Positions 22,278-35,354 are shown, counted from the first letter of the stretch. The stretch: DNA of 64,000 nt from Hippophae tibetana (GCA_037013495.1 CM072806.1:49379814-49443813); one strand, 5' to 3'. Notes: generated from the sequence alone by a model not told the origin. Numbers and translations: made by a program.

Positions 22278-22280
22278 TTA

Positions 22281-23228
22281 AGGTACAAATAAGTGCTTCA
22301 GATGTTATTTTTCATGCGTTGATCAATTTATATATTTGAAGCTAAAAACACTTCAAATACAATAAACTAAATTTAAATAAATCATTTTTGTAGATTTAGC
22401 ATTTAACGTATGCAACAAATATTTAAACCCTAAGGTTGCTTGAGTGAACGTGTTTAAGTCTCGTGAGAATTTTTACTAGTGATAATCACAAACATCCAAT
22501 AAAGCAAAATTAAAATTAAAAAGAAATAACAAAAATAAAAACAAACAGTAAATAAATAAAAAATTAAGATTAGCAAAATAAAAACTAAAACTAAAAATTA
22601 AATTAAAAGAATAAAAATTTTCATACTTTAATTTCTTTTTAGTTTATAACCAAATTCGAACCATAAGTTAAATAAATACCCTAACGGTTCACAATCTATT
22701 ATTCAAATCAATTGCAAATCAAAAATTCATTTTTCATTATAAAAATATATCAACTTTTACTAATCCAATCTTAGTGTTAGAAATCTAAATTTGCTTTGAT
22801 TCTAATCCTCACAAGTTATACTCTTAATATTACATTGATTCTATGGGTTCAAGTACTCAACAAAGATATATGTGAAAAAAAATTATGTAAAGAAATGAAC
22901 TAATAGGTTCACATATAATTAAACAAGAAAGGCTCGAAAACTGCATAGCATAGCATTGATTTGATGAAATAAACCAAATGATATTATTTATAAAGAAATA
23001 ACATTATTATTCTTATGCATCAATTAAAATCATCAAGAAAATATTTCAAGTATGTGCTTTAAGATAAATGAAAATGCATTAACTTCAAGGAGATTTATTT
23101 CCTATTTTTCTTTTTTTAACTATTTTTTTAATCTTTATTATTTTTATTTTTTTAAGAGAATAGACCATATACAAATATGTATTTAGTGAATGGATAATTT
23201 TTTACTCTTTTTGTATTGGCTTTAGGGA

Positions 23229-23316
<88 letters not shown>

Positions 23317-23317
23317 A

Positions 23318-23366
<49 letters not shown>

Positions 23367-25058
23367 AGTTAAGCATGAATGAAATAGGTATATACTTTAA
23401 ATTTTACTCAAATTATTTAATCTAAGCAATAAAAATAAGTATATGATTCTTCTTTAGATATTAAAAATCCTAACATTAAATGAAAAAACCTATAGAGATC
23501 ATTTAACAATTTGAATTAATAAAAAAAATATATAAAGGAGTAAAAACTATTATCATTCAGAATAAAACGATTATAGGCACAAACTGTTCTCAGAAGATAT
23601 TCTCCATTATTTGATTCATAAATATCAAATTTGGGTTTATCTCAATCTCAACATTGAAGCATACAAACTATGAATAAAAATAATAATTTTCACAATATTC
23701 CATGACATATTTAAGATATCAATCAAAAGTATAAAGATTTAATCATTCACTTTAAATTAACTAAAAGCATGATAATTTTACAATTTTTTTATAAATGAAC
23801 CTAAATATCCCTAAACAACTAAATGAACTAAATAAATGCAAACACATGTTTAATAAAAAAAATTTAAAGTTTGCATGCGTTTGATTTAAAACACATTTTT
23901 TGAGATTTTTAGTTTAAAAGTTTATTGTGGGACGCGATGCACTAAGTTTCATGCCACAGTGAGAACAAAAATATAATCCAACATGTTTAAATAGGGAATC
24001 GTGTGTCCCGGTGCACAAAACATTCATGTCATGGTGCAAATATTTTTTTCAACCTAATTGTATCTTGAGATCCCTATGTCGCAGAAAGTAAAAAAACCAT
24101 AATGTGGCCCGTATCTTTCTTAACTAACATAATACTAAGTTAAAATAAATACTAAACAATTATAATAAGATAAAAAAAAGAAAAATAAATAAGCAATAGC
24201 AAATCAAAATAAATAAAAATAAACAAGAAACAAAACTAATTAAAACAAACAAAAATAACTAGTCAAATTACAAATAACATAAATTAAAAAAGGAAGGTAA
24301 ATGAACTAAAAGTTATGAATAGCAAAAAAGAAAATAAAATAAACAAGAAGTAAAAGTTAATAAAAAAATTAGTAAAAACAATTAACAAAAATAAAATAAA
24401 AGAAAAGAAATAAAAAAATAACAAAATAATAAAAGCAAGAAGTTAATAAAAGAAAAACAAGTTAAAATAAAAATAAAAATAAAAATAGACTAAATTATCT
24501 TTTTTCTGAATTTTGAATTATTATTTTTTAAATTTAAATTTTAAATATTTATTAATTTTTAAAGTATATATATAAATTAAAAAACCCCACAAATATTCAC
24601 AAAAATCCCAAAAAAGAAAAAAATCACGAATATTTATAAATTATTTTAAAGAATTTTGATAATAAAAATTTAAAACGTTATTCCTCTCCCAAAATAGTAC
24701 AAAATACTTGATATACAAAAGATAATAATCAAATTTTTTATTTTATTAAAAGTCCACAATTGCACAAATTATTTATAATAAACGATAAGTATATTCCAAT
24801 ATTAATCCAAAGAGAAACTAAGTGGTTTTAAGTAATTCAAAAAATTTGATACGGTTAAAATGAAAACTCAATTTAAACCTTACTTTAAATTGTTTAAGAT
24901 GTCATAAATTAATATATTGCAAGTAAATGGTCTTTCCCGTAGAAAATTTTGCAAATTAATCCTATTTATTGAAAATGTGACTTTTGATTTTGAAAATTTA
25001 AATTTAAATGTAACGATTAAAGATTAATAAGATGGAAACAAAATATAAAGATTATGAT
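22281..25058. other. AT-rich intergenic DNA
   Basis: Very AT-rich, with A-rich low complexity between about 24120 and 24500 (AAATAAA-type). No coding sequence, RNA gene or element ends recognised apart from the TA microsatellite at 23231-23363. Confidence 0.6.
23231..23363. repeat. (TA)n microsatellite with one interruption
   Basis: About 130 bp of TA dinucleotides interrupted by TCGAAG near 23313. TATCGAAGT occurs again at the right edge, as if one edge had been duplicated. Open frames across it (Tyr-Ile repeats) are artefacts. Confidence 0.95.
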
Positions 25059-25700
25059 AAATATTCGAATAAAAGAGTGATTGCATGATCATTCTCCACT
25101 ACTAGCATGTATTGTAAATTAACAAAAGTATTGGACTAGTGGATCGCAAATCATACGTAAAATGGAGAAAATCACATTGATGAATAAAAAAGAGGTGCCA
25201 CATGTCAACTTATATGATTTGGAGTGTGAATAGTACACACGCTAGCTAGAGGCTGAGTTACAACCATATGGTTGGTTGTATGGAGTGGGAAAGGGTCGCG
25301 AAAAATGACACATAGTATAAGGGTTGGGACACTGCGTTGGGATGCAAAACGACATCGTTTTGGGTTATCTTTTCTATGTTAAATATTCAAATAAAAGAGT
25401 GATTGCATGATCATTCTCCACTACTAGCATGTATTGTAAATTAACAAAAGTATTGGACTAGTGGATCGCAAATCATGCGTAAAATGGAGAAAATCACACT
25501 GATGAATAAAAAAGAGGTGCCACATGTCAACTTATATGATTTGGAGTGTGAATAGTACACACGCTAGCTAGAGGTTGAGTTACAACCATATGGTTGGTTG
25601 TATGGAGTGGGAGAGGGTCGCGAAAAATGACACATAGTATAAGGGTTGGGACACTGCGTTGGGATGCAAAACGGCATCGTTTTGGGTTATCTTTTCTATG
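25059..25700. repeat. 322-bp tandem duplication (two copies)
   Basis: Copy 1 (25059-25380) and copy 2 (25381-25700) differ by only a handful of substitutions. Both contain GAGAGTGATTGC-type text, ACCATATGGT, GTTGGGACACTGCGTTGGGA and a quasi-palindrome AAAACGACATCGTTTT (AAAACGGCATCGTTTT in copy 2). There is no coding frame. The near-identity implies a recent duplication relative to the surrounding decayed DNA. Confidence 0.92.
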
Positions 25701-27430
25701 TGCATCTATAGGGTTTTCTAAGTACATCCACAGATATTTCTAAGTACATTTACCAATAAAATAAAAATCACAAAAAATCTAAAATTAATATTTACTCAAT
25801 AAATACAAAATAAATAATTTTAGATGATGATGATGATGATGATAATAATAATAATAATATATATATATATATAATATATATATATAAATGTAAAAGAATT
25901 GATATCTAAAAATGTGTTTAAAATTTCAATTATGAAACTCTCCCACACATATTCTTTACTAGTCCTTGAGTAAAGTCAACACCAATAATTAAGAGAATAA
26001 GTTTTCTGACATTTTATCTCATGGGCTTAAAAATATTATAGTTTTAAATTTTGATAAATATTATATATTATCTCTAGTCATCTCTTTGATACAAATATTG
26101 TACAATAATTATGTTCAATGTATATGTGTGATGTAGTATTTATTAGAAATAATCAAATCTTTTAACATAAACAAGTTGAAATATTGTTCCTCCTTATAAA
26201 ATATCACTACTCTTTTTAGAGTTGAATTGGATACCATAGGATTTTCCTTAAAATTGTATCTCTACTCAACAAAAGTGTTCCTTAAAATAAAAAAAAATCC
26301 TTCATTTGGTTATAATATGTAGTTATGTTTGTTGGTTCAATCAAATGATAGAAAAAGGAGAAATAAAAGTTCATGAATCCATAGAGTAAGAGAAATAGAA
26401 CTATAAATAATACTATTATAAGACCATTTATGTCAATAAAATAGGATCAAATTTCATTATTTTGGACCTAAACATCATCATTGCCTTCTTTTCTTTTATC
26501 TATGCAATGTTTTTTTAATAACACACGACCCTTTATTATATATATATTCTTCTTATATTTTTTTGCCTTTTTTTGGGAACATATTGTGGCAAGGGTTGTT
26601 TCTTTATGTTGAACATTTAATCAATTATAGCACAATTGATACTCTTAAATCTAATTTAGTATTTTTATAGAATCTATTCTCTTTTTATGCAACTCCATTT
26701 TCCTTGAACTATAGGGTACGACGAATGTGTTTGGTTCAAAGGGTAAGGAATGAGTACAAATAATTGGCTTATGAAGGCTCAAATTGGTTCTCTCAAAGGA
26801 TTTCTCTTGAAAAACAATAACATTAAGGGTACGACAATTTAGATATAAAAAATTATCCTATTGTCTTAATAATTTTTCAAGAAATACATTTATCATTCAC
26901 CTTGATAAACTTAAAGAAAATTTCTAGTAACCTATTTCTATTCGTTAAAAGTATAGTAAATTTTCAAGGGATTTACAACATTTTTCACAAGTTGATGTAA
27001 ACAAATTCTTCTATCACCAATTTAACTATTGTGCATGCAAATTTTGAGCAAAATTATCATAAATTTACATTCACTTAGGAATAAGGTCAAGACTCTATCA
27101 ACATTCATTATCATTTTTTACCTAACATTGTTTAACTAATTTTATCATCGATGCAAGAAAACAAAGAGAGAATATGTGATTGATTCTAAGCCTTTTTATT
27201 AATCCTAGCTATCTTAAGAAATGCAATAAATAAATACTAAAAAATGAAAAACAAATTATGCTAAATAGAGCATACTAATCCTAAAATATGTATCCTAAAA
27301 TATTTTAAACTAATAAAGCATGAAAAAATAAAGATAATGAAGTATTAACACTCCACCACACCTAATTCTTACATTATCCTCAATGTAAACACATGCATAG
27401 ATGTAATGTAAAAATAAGTAAAAAGGGAGT
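25701..27430. other. AT-rich intergenic DNA with a compound microsatellite
   Basis: A (GAT)n-(AAT)n-(AT)n compound microsatellite lies at about 25824-25886. The rest is AT-rich without a recognised gene or element boundary. The right end may belong to the 3' non-coding part of the minus-strand Athila/Tat element. Confidence 0.5.
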
Positions 27431-28850
27431 AGAAAATAAATCTAGTCTGTTGCCTCCCACAAATCACTTGGTTAGCATTGCTAGCCTGACGGTGCCTCAT
27501 ATGTTTCTTTAACCATCCAAATCTATTGGTTCGTATAGAGTCACTTCCTCTATATTGATTGATGCAAAAGGTTCGTAGTATTGCTTCAATCTATGTCTAT
27601 TAACATTAAATTTTTAACCAATATTTGGGCTTCGTATTTCAAATGCACCATGAGAGAAAACATTAGTAATAGTAAATAGACTGGTCCAATGGGAACGTAG
27701 CTTACCAAGAAAAAATTTAAGGCATGAATGGAATAAGAGGACTTTCAAGCTGTTAAATGCTTTGAGGCACTCTTCATTGAACACAAATACCACATCTTTT
27801 TGGAGCAACTGGCATAGAAGCCTTGCTATTTTTGAGAAATCATGTATAAATCTTTGATAGAATTCTATATGATCAAGAAAAGAACGAACCTCCCCCACAT
27901 AAGTGGGAGGTGGTAAGGAATGAATATGATTTATCAACCTCTATTCCCTTAGATGATATCATATGCCATAAAAATATATCTTGATCTACCAGAAAATGGC
28001 ATTTTCCCAATTAAGTACAAGGCTTTTTTTACACATCTCTCTAGAATTAATGTAAGGTTATTGAGGCAATTATCAAATGAGTCACCATATATAGTAACAT
28101 CATCCATAAACACTTCTATTATGCTCTCTATATAATTAGAAAATATACTTATCATACACCTCTGAAAGATGGTGGGGACATTACAAAGGCTAAATGGTAT
28201 GCGTTTATAAGCAAAGGTTCTAAAAACGTAAAAGAAAATGATCTTTGCAAATCATAGAGTTGAGATTTCAAAAATAATGCAAATTTTGCACTCGGTTTGA
28301 AGTTGGGTAGAAATAAAATCATTATTCTCATTATTGACCACTATAACTCCTAACTTCTTTGGAACCACTTGGAATAGGCTAAATTACTTGCTATATGATA
28401 TTGGAAAAAATACATCCATTCCAATAGCTTGATAACTTCTTTCTTAACCACTTCCATTATTGGCGAATTCAATCACCTTTGTTGTTCTCTTGTTGTTTGG
28501 CCTCATCTTCAAGTAATATTCGATGCATGAATATAGATGTTCTAATTCCCTTAATGTCTACAATAGTCCACCTAATCTCTAATTTGTCTCAAAACACGAA
28601 TTAAGCTCTCTTCTTGTATAGTTAGAAGCTTATATACTATAATCATAGAAAATGTCTCTCCATCTCCTAAGTATACATATTTGAGATGTTCTGGAAGAGG
28701 TTTGAGCTCCAAGGTGGGTACTTGTACAATGGAAGGCAAAAAAATTTCATTAGATATGGGAAGAGAAATATGAGAAAGATTGTACTTTGAGTTTATCTCT
28801 AGAGAAGATTAAAGAGAAGTGGAAGTTTCTTTTTCAGTTACAGATCTAAT
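27431..28850 (-). pseudogene. Athila/Tat-type Ty3/gypsy pol remnant, internally deleted
   Basis: Read on the minus strand from 28850: a protease-RT linker (LELKPLPEHLKYVYLGDGET, about 28720-28660), RT start with a proline-rich approach, then the RT catalytic box EVFMDDVTIYGDSFDNCLNN (about 28115-28055). LPPPTYVGEVRSFLDHIEFY and QRFIHDFSKIARLLCQLLQK form the RT end. At about 27735 the sequence jumps from KAFNSLKVLLFHS (start of RNase H) straight to FLGKLRSHWTSLFTITNVF, the integrase C-terminus. Most of RNase H and integrase are therefore deleted. Stops occur throughout. It belongs with the gag-protease part at 32.0-33.3 kb. Confidence 0.82.
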
Positions 28851-29043
28851 TACCTAGAGGGGTGAATAGATAATAAGAAAAATTACGATAATTTTAATTT
28901 TTCTTAGATTACCAGGTATGCAATCATATGTAAGTAAAATAGTTTAGAAATATAAAGATTGGGATACAAGATTTTTAGATGGAAACAACTTAGGCCACAC
29001 TAATGACCTAAGTAAAAAAACACCAATCCATCGAACTACCTAA
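28849..29043. repeat. Left part of an unknown repeat split by a solo LTR
   Basis: This begins near CCTAGAGGGGTGAATAGA, a motif common at the edge of dispersed plant repeats, and carries text that continues across the solo LTR at 30823. It interrupts the minus-strand Athila/Tat element between its protease and RT. The class is unknown. Confidence 0.55.
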
Positions 29044-30822
29044 CTATCTGTTGAGTGTTTAAAAATAATTAATATTATCATGATTTAATGTACTTTAATT
29101 GATTAAATAGATTTATATTTGTATGATTTTATCATATTTTTATATAAATTTGTCTTTTTGGAATCGCGGGTATTTTTATTATTTTTTAGATATTTTCATT
29201 CAAAAATAACTTAAAGACTTTAAGAAAAAAACTGGAGGAACTAAATCACAAATATATTGAGAAAAAAATAAAGAAAAGTCAAAAAATGAAAAAAATGGGT
29301 CAAAACGGTAAAAAAAATGCCTAATCTCGCATACGCCTACGTGCAGCCAACACAAGCTCGCGGCGAGTCCTACACGTGCTATCACATGCCTATGCTTGTC
29401 TTGCATGCATGTCATGCCAAATCCCACACATGTTAGTGCCCATCTACAACAAATCTCGTCCCCACACGCATTCCAACCTGTCTAAACGCATCCAAAATCA
29501 ATTTTTGAGATATTTTCCCACTTTTTTGGGCTTTTTCCTCATCTATAAAAGAACCTCTCCCCCATTGTAAAAGAAATCCCACAAAATCACACATTTCTCT
29601 CTTTATCTCTCTACCTTTCTCTCTCTAGAATGCTTTATTAGTTTTTTGTAGTTTTTAGTTTTAAAGTTCTTCTCTTTTTGAGAAGAATTAATTATGTTTT
29701 CTAGATTTCTAGTTTTGATTCAATAAATGGAAATGCAAATCAGTTTAAAGGTTTTTCAGAAACGGAATTAGTATCAAAGTTCTGTAAGGATTCTTTAAGG
29801 TATAATTTTAAAATGATTTTTTTACAATTATTTTTATGTTTTATTCTTCTATGTTATATTTAATTTTTCTGTGATTAAATTTAACATGGCTAGTTGTTGT
29901 AAATATGATATAATAATAGCATTTTTATGATTGTGAAATATTGAATATGTAAAACATTTCTATAAAATAAATTGATATTTTTATTCAAGATTTTATATTA
30001 AGGATGTTAGAGAGAAATATATTATTTTTCATTGCAAACTTAAATTTGAAAATTAAATTTTAAGTTTCAATTATCCGGTCTGATTTAGAGTAGTGCTCTT
30101 TTATTTGTTAGTGCAATTGCCCGGTAGTTAGAGTAAAACTTTATTTCAAAAGTTTTTATAAGAACTATTATTCGAAAATATATTGACAACATATTTTTAG
30201 TAATGGTTTTAAAACTTGAAAGTTAGTATTCAGATAGTTAAATTCTTAGGTTTAATTTGGACATCTTGAATAATGTTTAAAATGTTTAACCCCACCAAAG
30301 GTGACATTTAAATGGTTCATTTTCAATCTCTTAGAAAAAGGATTTAATTTAATTAACCAAATTAATTATTGACCACACCCATAGGTATTAATTAATTTGT
30401 TTAATTAACAAAGAATATCTAACCCCGCAAAAGGTTGTATTTATATAAAAAAGATAGAATCAATAAATAACAATTTATATATTTAATAATCTAAATAATA
30501 TAAGGAAGCATAATTAACTTAATTATTATATCCATAAATACTCCATTATTATGAATGATAAAAATTTGCATAATTGTTTATTGAATCCATATCTATGTTT
30601 TATTTTTTTTATGTTATTAGATTAGGAAACACAAAATAAAAATATTATGATAGGATGTTTAGGATTTAATTTCGTTTTTAAAAGTTTGAATAATAAATTA
30701 AAAATTACATATATTCCTTACTTAGATCTACCTTTGGAGTATACTTGTTATTTTCTATAAAACCAAAGTATGTACAAGATCGGTATTGTTAACTCGATGT
30801 CAGTCTTGTGTTCATCACTATC
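29044..30822 (+). mobile_element. Solo LTR (family R, copy 1), 29049-30817, TSD CTATC
   Basis: The LTR starts TGTTGAGTG at 29049, ends TTCATCA at 30817, and is flanked by a perfect 5-bp duplication CTATC (29044-29048, 30818-30822). It aligns along its length with the solo LTRs at 52874 and 56689: AGTACTTTAATTGATT-like start, TATA box (TATAAAA, 29544-29550), TTCTCTTTTTGAGAAGAA, and the TTATCCGGTCTGATTTAGAG block. No internal region, so it arose by LTR-LTR recombination. The family is Athila/Tat-like from the primer-site tail on copy 2. Confidence 0.9.
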
Positions 30823-32050
30823 CACTATGAAAATAAGTTCCAATTACAAGGGCAGGTCTTATACTATCCACTAAGATAACGCCCCCAATTAATCTACTTA
30901 CAAGCTATTTTTTTCATCATAGCCTCTATAAGAAAGGTGTTCAGATACAGACCAACATTTTGAAAACTTCAGTCATATAAGTAATTGAACCTATTCTACC
31001 AGTACTTCAAATGTGAGCACAATAACACAAGTTCAAATATATGTCCTAGAGCATATTCAATAACAAATAACCCTAACTAGATGATTTAATAAATGTATCA
31101 AATAAACTAAAATCGTCTGGAAACCTAAAGCAATCAGTTCAAGCACAAGTTCAATAAAGATAGCTTCTTTAAATATTAGTGATCAAACTAAATAATTATG
31201 ATATGATACACATAATTTTTTGATCCAACAATTCAAGAATGAAAATAAAAAGAAGCTATATAAGAACATATAATCAAAATATCATAAACCAATTAGGCTT
31301 ATTAATCAATCAAACACAACTACCAATGTTTGATAGATTAACTAAATAAAAAAGCCTAAAAAATTATGATCTTATGTTTGCAAAACAAGAGAAATAGATT
31401 AAGATGAAGAGAATAATGTTTTTATGTGGTTGAATAAAGTTGTGTGATTAGGTTTGTATTTATGGTATACTTTGAAGCACTAGGTTAAAGTAAAATTGCT
31501 ATGTTGTCTATAAAATCAGTTAAAAGAGTTTAAAAAGAGAGGATAATATAGTAAAAATTCAATTCAAGTTAGAAATATGTTTTAAGATCAAAGCCCTGGA
31601 TAATTGATCGATCTATCATATGCTCGATCGATTGATTCAGTTAACTCTTGATCGATCTAGTCAATGAAAAAAATAATTCAAGAATTTTTAAATTGAATAG
31701 ATCAATTCTCGATCAATCTACATAGCTCGATCGATTGATTCAGTTAACTCTTAATCGATCTAGTCAATGAAAAAATTAATTCAAGAATTTTTAAATTGAA
31801 TATATCAATTCTCGATCAATCTACATAGCTCGATCGATCTAAAAATGTATCGATCGATTGAGTAGTTTAATCTTAAAATTTTCTTGCGTGTCTAATATGA
31901 AATTTAACGCACATAAGAATAGAGATATGCCTGAATTGTGATCCCCAAAGCTCGATAGTTTTTTTAGCTTTAAAATATTCATGAAGGACACACCTAGAAA
32001 CTAAAAATATATTTGTATGTTTTATTCATGAATATTATCAACACCCACAT
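30823..32050. repeat. Right part of the unknown split repeat
   Basis: This continues the repeat interrupted at 29043. It is AT-rich, has no coding frame, and includes a 103-bp tandem repeat (31622-31827) full of CGATCG palindromes. It ends near 32050, where the minus-strand protease reading frame resumes (EFKKIVAS). Boundaries are approximate. Confidence 0.5.
31622..31860. repeat. 103-bp tandem repeat with CGATCG palindromes
   Basis: GCTCGATCGATTGATTCAGT begins at 31622 and again at 31725, with near-identical 103-bp units. A third partial start at 31827 leads into more CGATCGATT. The repeated CGATCGAT motifs could form short cruciforms. Non-coding. Confidence 0.85.
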
Positions 32051-33260
32051 AAACCTTACAAGAGGCAACAATCTTCTTGAATTCCTATACTCTATCAATA
32101 TTCCCTTTTACATCATTTAAATATTCAATTTTCATGTTGTCTCCTATGACAACCTCCAATAGGTCTGTACTTTTAACATCAATCATTTTCTACACTAAGG
32201 AGTCAAGTATATCAATAGAAAAAGAAGAATTATAATCACTAGGGTACCTCATCACTTCTATTGAAACAAGTAACCTCTCCATCAAACTCCATAGTTAATG
32301 TTTTAGTATGCACACCTATCTTTTTTAGGGAGGTTCTTATGAATGGTCTACACAAAAGTAAGCATGTGGACTTAATAGTGGAGTTATTTATCATGTAAAG
32401 CACATAAAAATTGATCAAAAAGATAAGTTCATTAACCTACATTAAAACATCTTCCGCAACTCCCTTTGGATGAGCACTAGATCGATCAACGAGTTAGATA
32501 CTACGTTGGTTTCTTTAAAGGGACCAAGATTTAAAGTAACATAAATTGAATAAGACATAGCATTAATTAAAGCTCTTAGATCTAGTATATGCATTTCAAA
32601 TTTAGTGTTACCTATAATGAAAGTTATGGCGAAACTACTTGGATCCTTGAATATTTGTGAAAGTTTCCTTTGCAAGACTACCGACACATTTTCTTCCATG
32701 TTCTCCACTTCTTTTCCTTTGATCTTCCTCTTTTTGGTTCAAAATTCCTTGAAAAATTTAGTATAATGTGGAACTTACTTGATGGCATCCAACAGTGAAA
32801 TATTAACTTGTACTTTTCGAAAAAAAATTGAGCCTTCTTGGATTTTACAAACCCACTAGGAAAAGGGATAGAAGGATCATTAGTATAAATTGTAACTTTA
32901 CATTGTACCTTAGGTTGTTGTTTTTCTTTCTTGTTATTGGTTTCCTCGTTTTCCAATTTGTTAGAATTGTTTGTTTGTTCTTGAATTAGTTCATCCTTGG
33001 TCTCATTTTCTTTGGTTTATTCCTTGTGAGCTTTTTCCAGATATTTACTGCTTCTAGTCTCCCAACGGTAGTAACTAACTAACTGAATCCATTTTCAAGG
33101 TTCTTCATAGTAAATTTTGTCTTGCTAAAACCTAAATGATTATTATTAGAACTTGATAGTATCTTGTTGGAATTGAGTAGTATTTGATAGGATCGTATTT
33201 ATCAAATCCTCTAAAGATTTATCTTGAGGTGGATAAGGATTTTATGGTCTAACTTGATAA
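32050..33260 (-). pseudogene. Athila/Tat-type gag-protease remnant
   Basis: On the minus strand the peptide includes NVSVVLQRKLSQIFKDPSSF followed by ITFIIGNTKFEMHILDLRAL. This matches the retropepsin region of Athila/Tat elements, where LDLGAS is usual; here the active-site Gly-Ala is Arg-Ala. Downstream, MRYPSDYNSSFSIDILDSLV and LLEVVIGDN continue the linker. Stops are frequent. Upstream (to 33260) low-complexity charged text fits the gag C-terminus. It is the 5' half of the element whose pol lies at 27.4-28.85 kb. Confidence 0.75.
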
Positions 33261-35060
33261 GGTTGTTGGCCTACAAATAAAAAATTATTTAAGTGTAATT
33301 TAATTCATACATAATTCAGATAAAAAATTAATAATAATTTTTATAGTCAAGTAGTAAGTGTTAAGTGCCACATTCAAAAGCATAAGTTGAAGTCTTGGCA
33401 TGGTCATTATACATGTTGCATTTAAAAATTCAATTTTCTAAATTCATAGTATAAATTTAAAAGTCTAGGAATTATTATTATGTAAAAGTTGTGCTTTAAA
33501 AATCAATTTTTTAATTTTATTAACTTAAAAGAAAAAAAAATTATAATTTTATAACCAAGTGATAAATGTGGACTGATACGTTTAAAAGCATAAGTTGAAG
33601 TCTTAGTATTGTTATCATGTGCATTACGTTTGAAAATAATAAAAATAAAACTTATTTAGATAGTTAATAAAAAAAATTATTCAAGTATAATTTGATAGTA
33701 AAATAAAAAATTAATCATATTTTTTATCTATTATTTATATAAAAAGTGAGAGCAAGAAACTCTCACCTTTGTTTCATGGTCCTCAAAGATTTACTTTTTT
33801 TTAATATTTAATAATAAATTTAAAAAATTAAATTTTTAAAATATCATTTATACCTTATGATAATATCAAGACATTCAAATTTATATTATGAATTTAAAAT
33901 TTTAATTTTTTAAATGTGATATGCATAATGATACTTCATATAATACAACTTATGTAAGTGTTTAATTATTTAAAGAAAAAATAATAAAAAATAACCAATA
34001 AAATTAAATTATTAATCTATAAAATATTATTGACCTAAATTATAATATCATAAAACAAAGGTCTCTTTTATAAAAAATTAGGCACTAAATAAAATATTAT
34101 CTATGTATATTTTTCTTATTTTTATATTTTAAATATTATATTTTCAAAAATACGTTGACGTCAAAATTATTAATATTTTATAACATGTTAAGTTATAACT
34201 TAATAACTTATAAATAATGAAATTTCTAAATTCAACAATTTAATACATTTAAGTAAAGAATGTTTGTATTTATTATAAATGTATTTTTTGCTAATAAATA
34301 GTTATATATTCACTTTTATATTGAATTTTTTTATTTTATAATTTAAAACATTATATACTCATACAAAATTAATTTTTTTACTTTAAGTTGTTTTTATTTA
34401 TTTATGTGTCTTTATAAATATAAATAAAGACTCATTTATGTAATCAATAATTTTAAAAAACTTGTTTATGTATAGTTTGTTCTTAAGTATTATCCTTTTA
34501 TTTATAATACTTGGTTTAGATAATAGAAATAAAAAATAGTCATCATTAATTTAACTAATCATTTAGGTGTTATATGATTCCTATATAAATTGAGAGATAA
34601 TATTCATAACTTGATAATCTAGTAGTAAATGTAAGTCCCTTTACAAAAAGAAAAAGTTTAATTAATGGTATTATATTTTAAGTAAAAAAGTATTGTATTT
34701 TGATAATACATAATTTTGATATTATTATTATGTGTATTTGTTTTATAAAAAAATGATACTTTAAAAATATATTTTTTTCCATATCATAGTATAATTTGAC
34801 TTTATAAGACAACGAAACCTAAAATTGAAAACTTAGTTCTTATTTTTTTGTAAGTCGATAACTTTACAAAACTTATTTACATGTAACTTGCTTGTAAGCA
34901 TTTCCATTTTCAATTGTGATACTTTATTTAAAGGATAAAGATAAAACATTATATGCATTTATAACATTACCATGCATATAATATAAATAAGTAATTATAA
35001 AGTTTTCATTGGTTTTGTAAGTTAATATAATACATGAAAATATAAGTTTTCAATGGTGCA
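33261..35060. other. AT-rich DNA with a diverged ~75-bp duplicate
   Basis: Extremely AT-rich and without genes. AAAAGCATAAGTTGAAGTCT occurs twice, about 215 bp apart (near 33376 and 33582), in similar contexts, suggesting an old duplication. No element ends are seen. Confidence 0.5.
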
Positions 35061-35308
35061 CTTTTATTTGTAGGTCTTGTAAAGATTAATTACAATCAAA
35101 GAAAATACTACATCTTATTGAATCTAAAGAACATCCTTTAATAGGTAAATTACAGAACTAAAAAATGAAAGAAAAACAACCCATTTCTCGCACATTTTAG
35201 TGCTTGTGGTAACCATAACAAGAACAATTCAAAAACTGACCTAATAACCCAAAAAATCAAGGATTTTATCCTAAACATGACTGACATAATTTAGAAAGAG
35301 CCCTAACA
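35061..35308 (-). repeat. Probable start of copia 3' LTR (minus strand)
   Basis: The minus strand reads TTAAGGGATGGTT and then TGTTAGGGCTC from 35308 leftwards. That is a polypurine tract followed by TG, 55 bp after the copia stop codon. The far end of the LTR cannot be placed. Confidence 0.45.
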
Positions 35309-35354
35309 AACCATCCCTTAAACTAAATGTTGTTTTAGCAATTAGTGTAACATA

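Noticed and set aside
23152-23425. Open frames with long Tyr-Ile repeats on both strands
   Set aside because: They are translations of the TA microsatellite and have no gene features.
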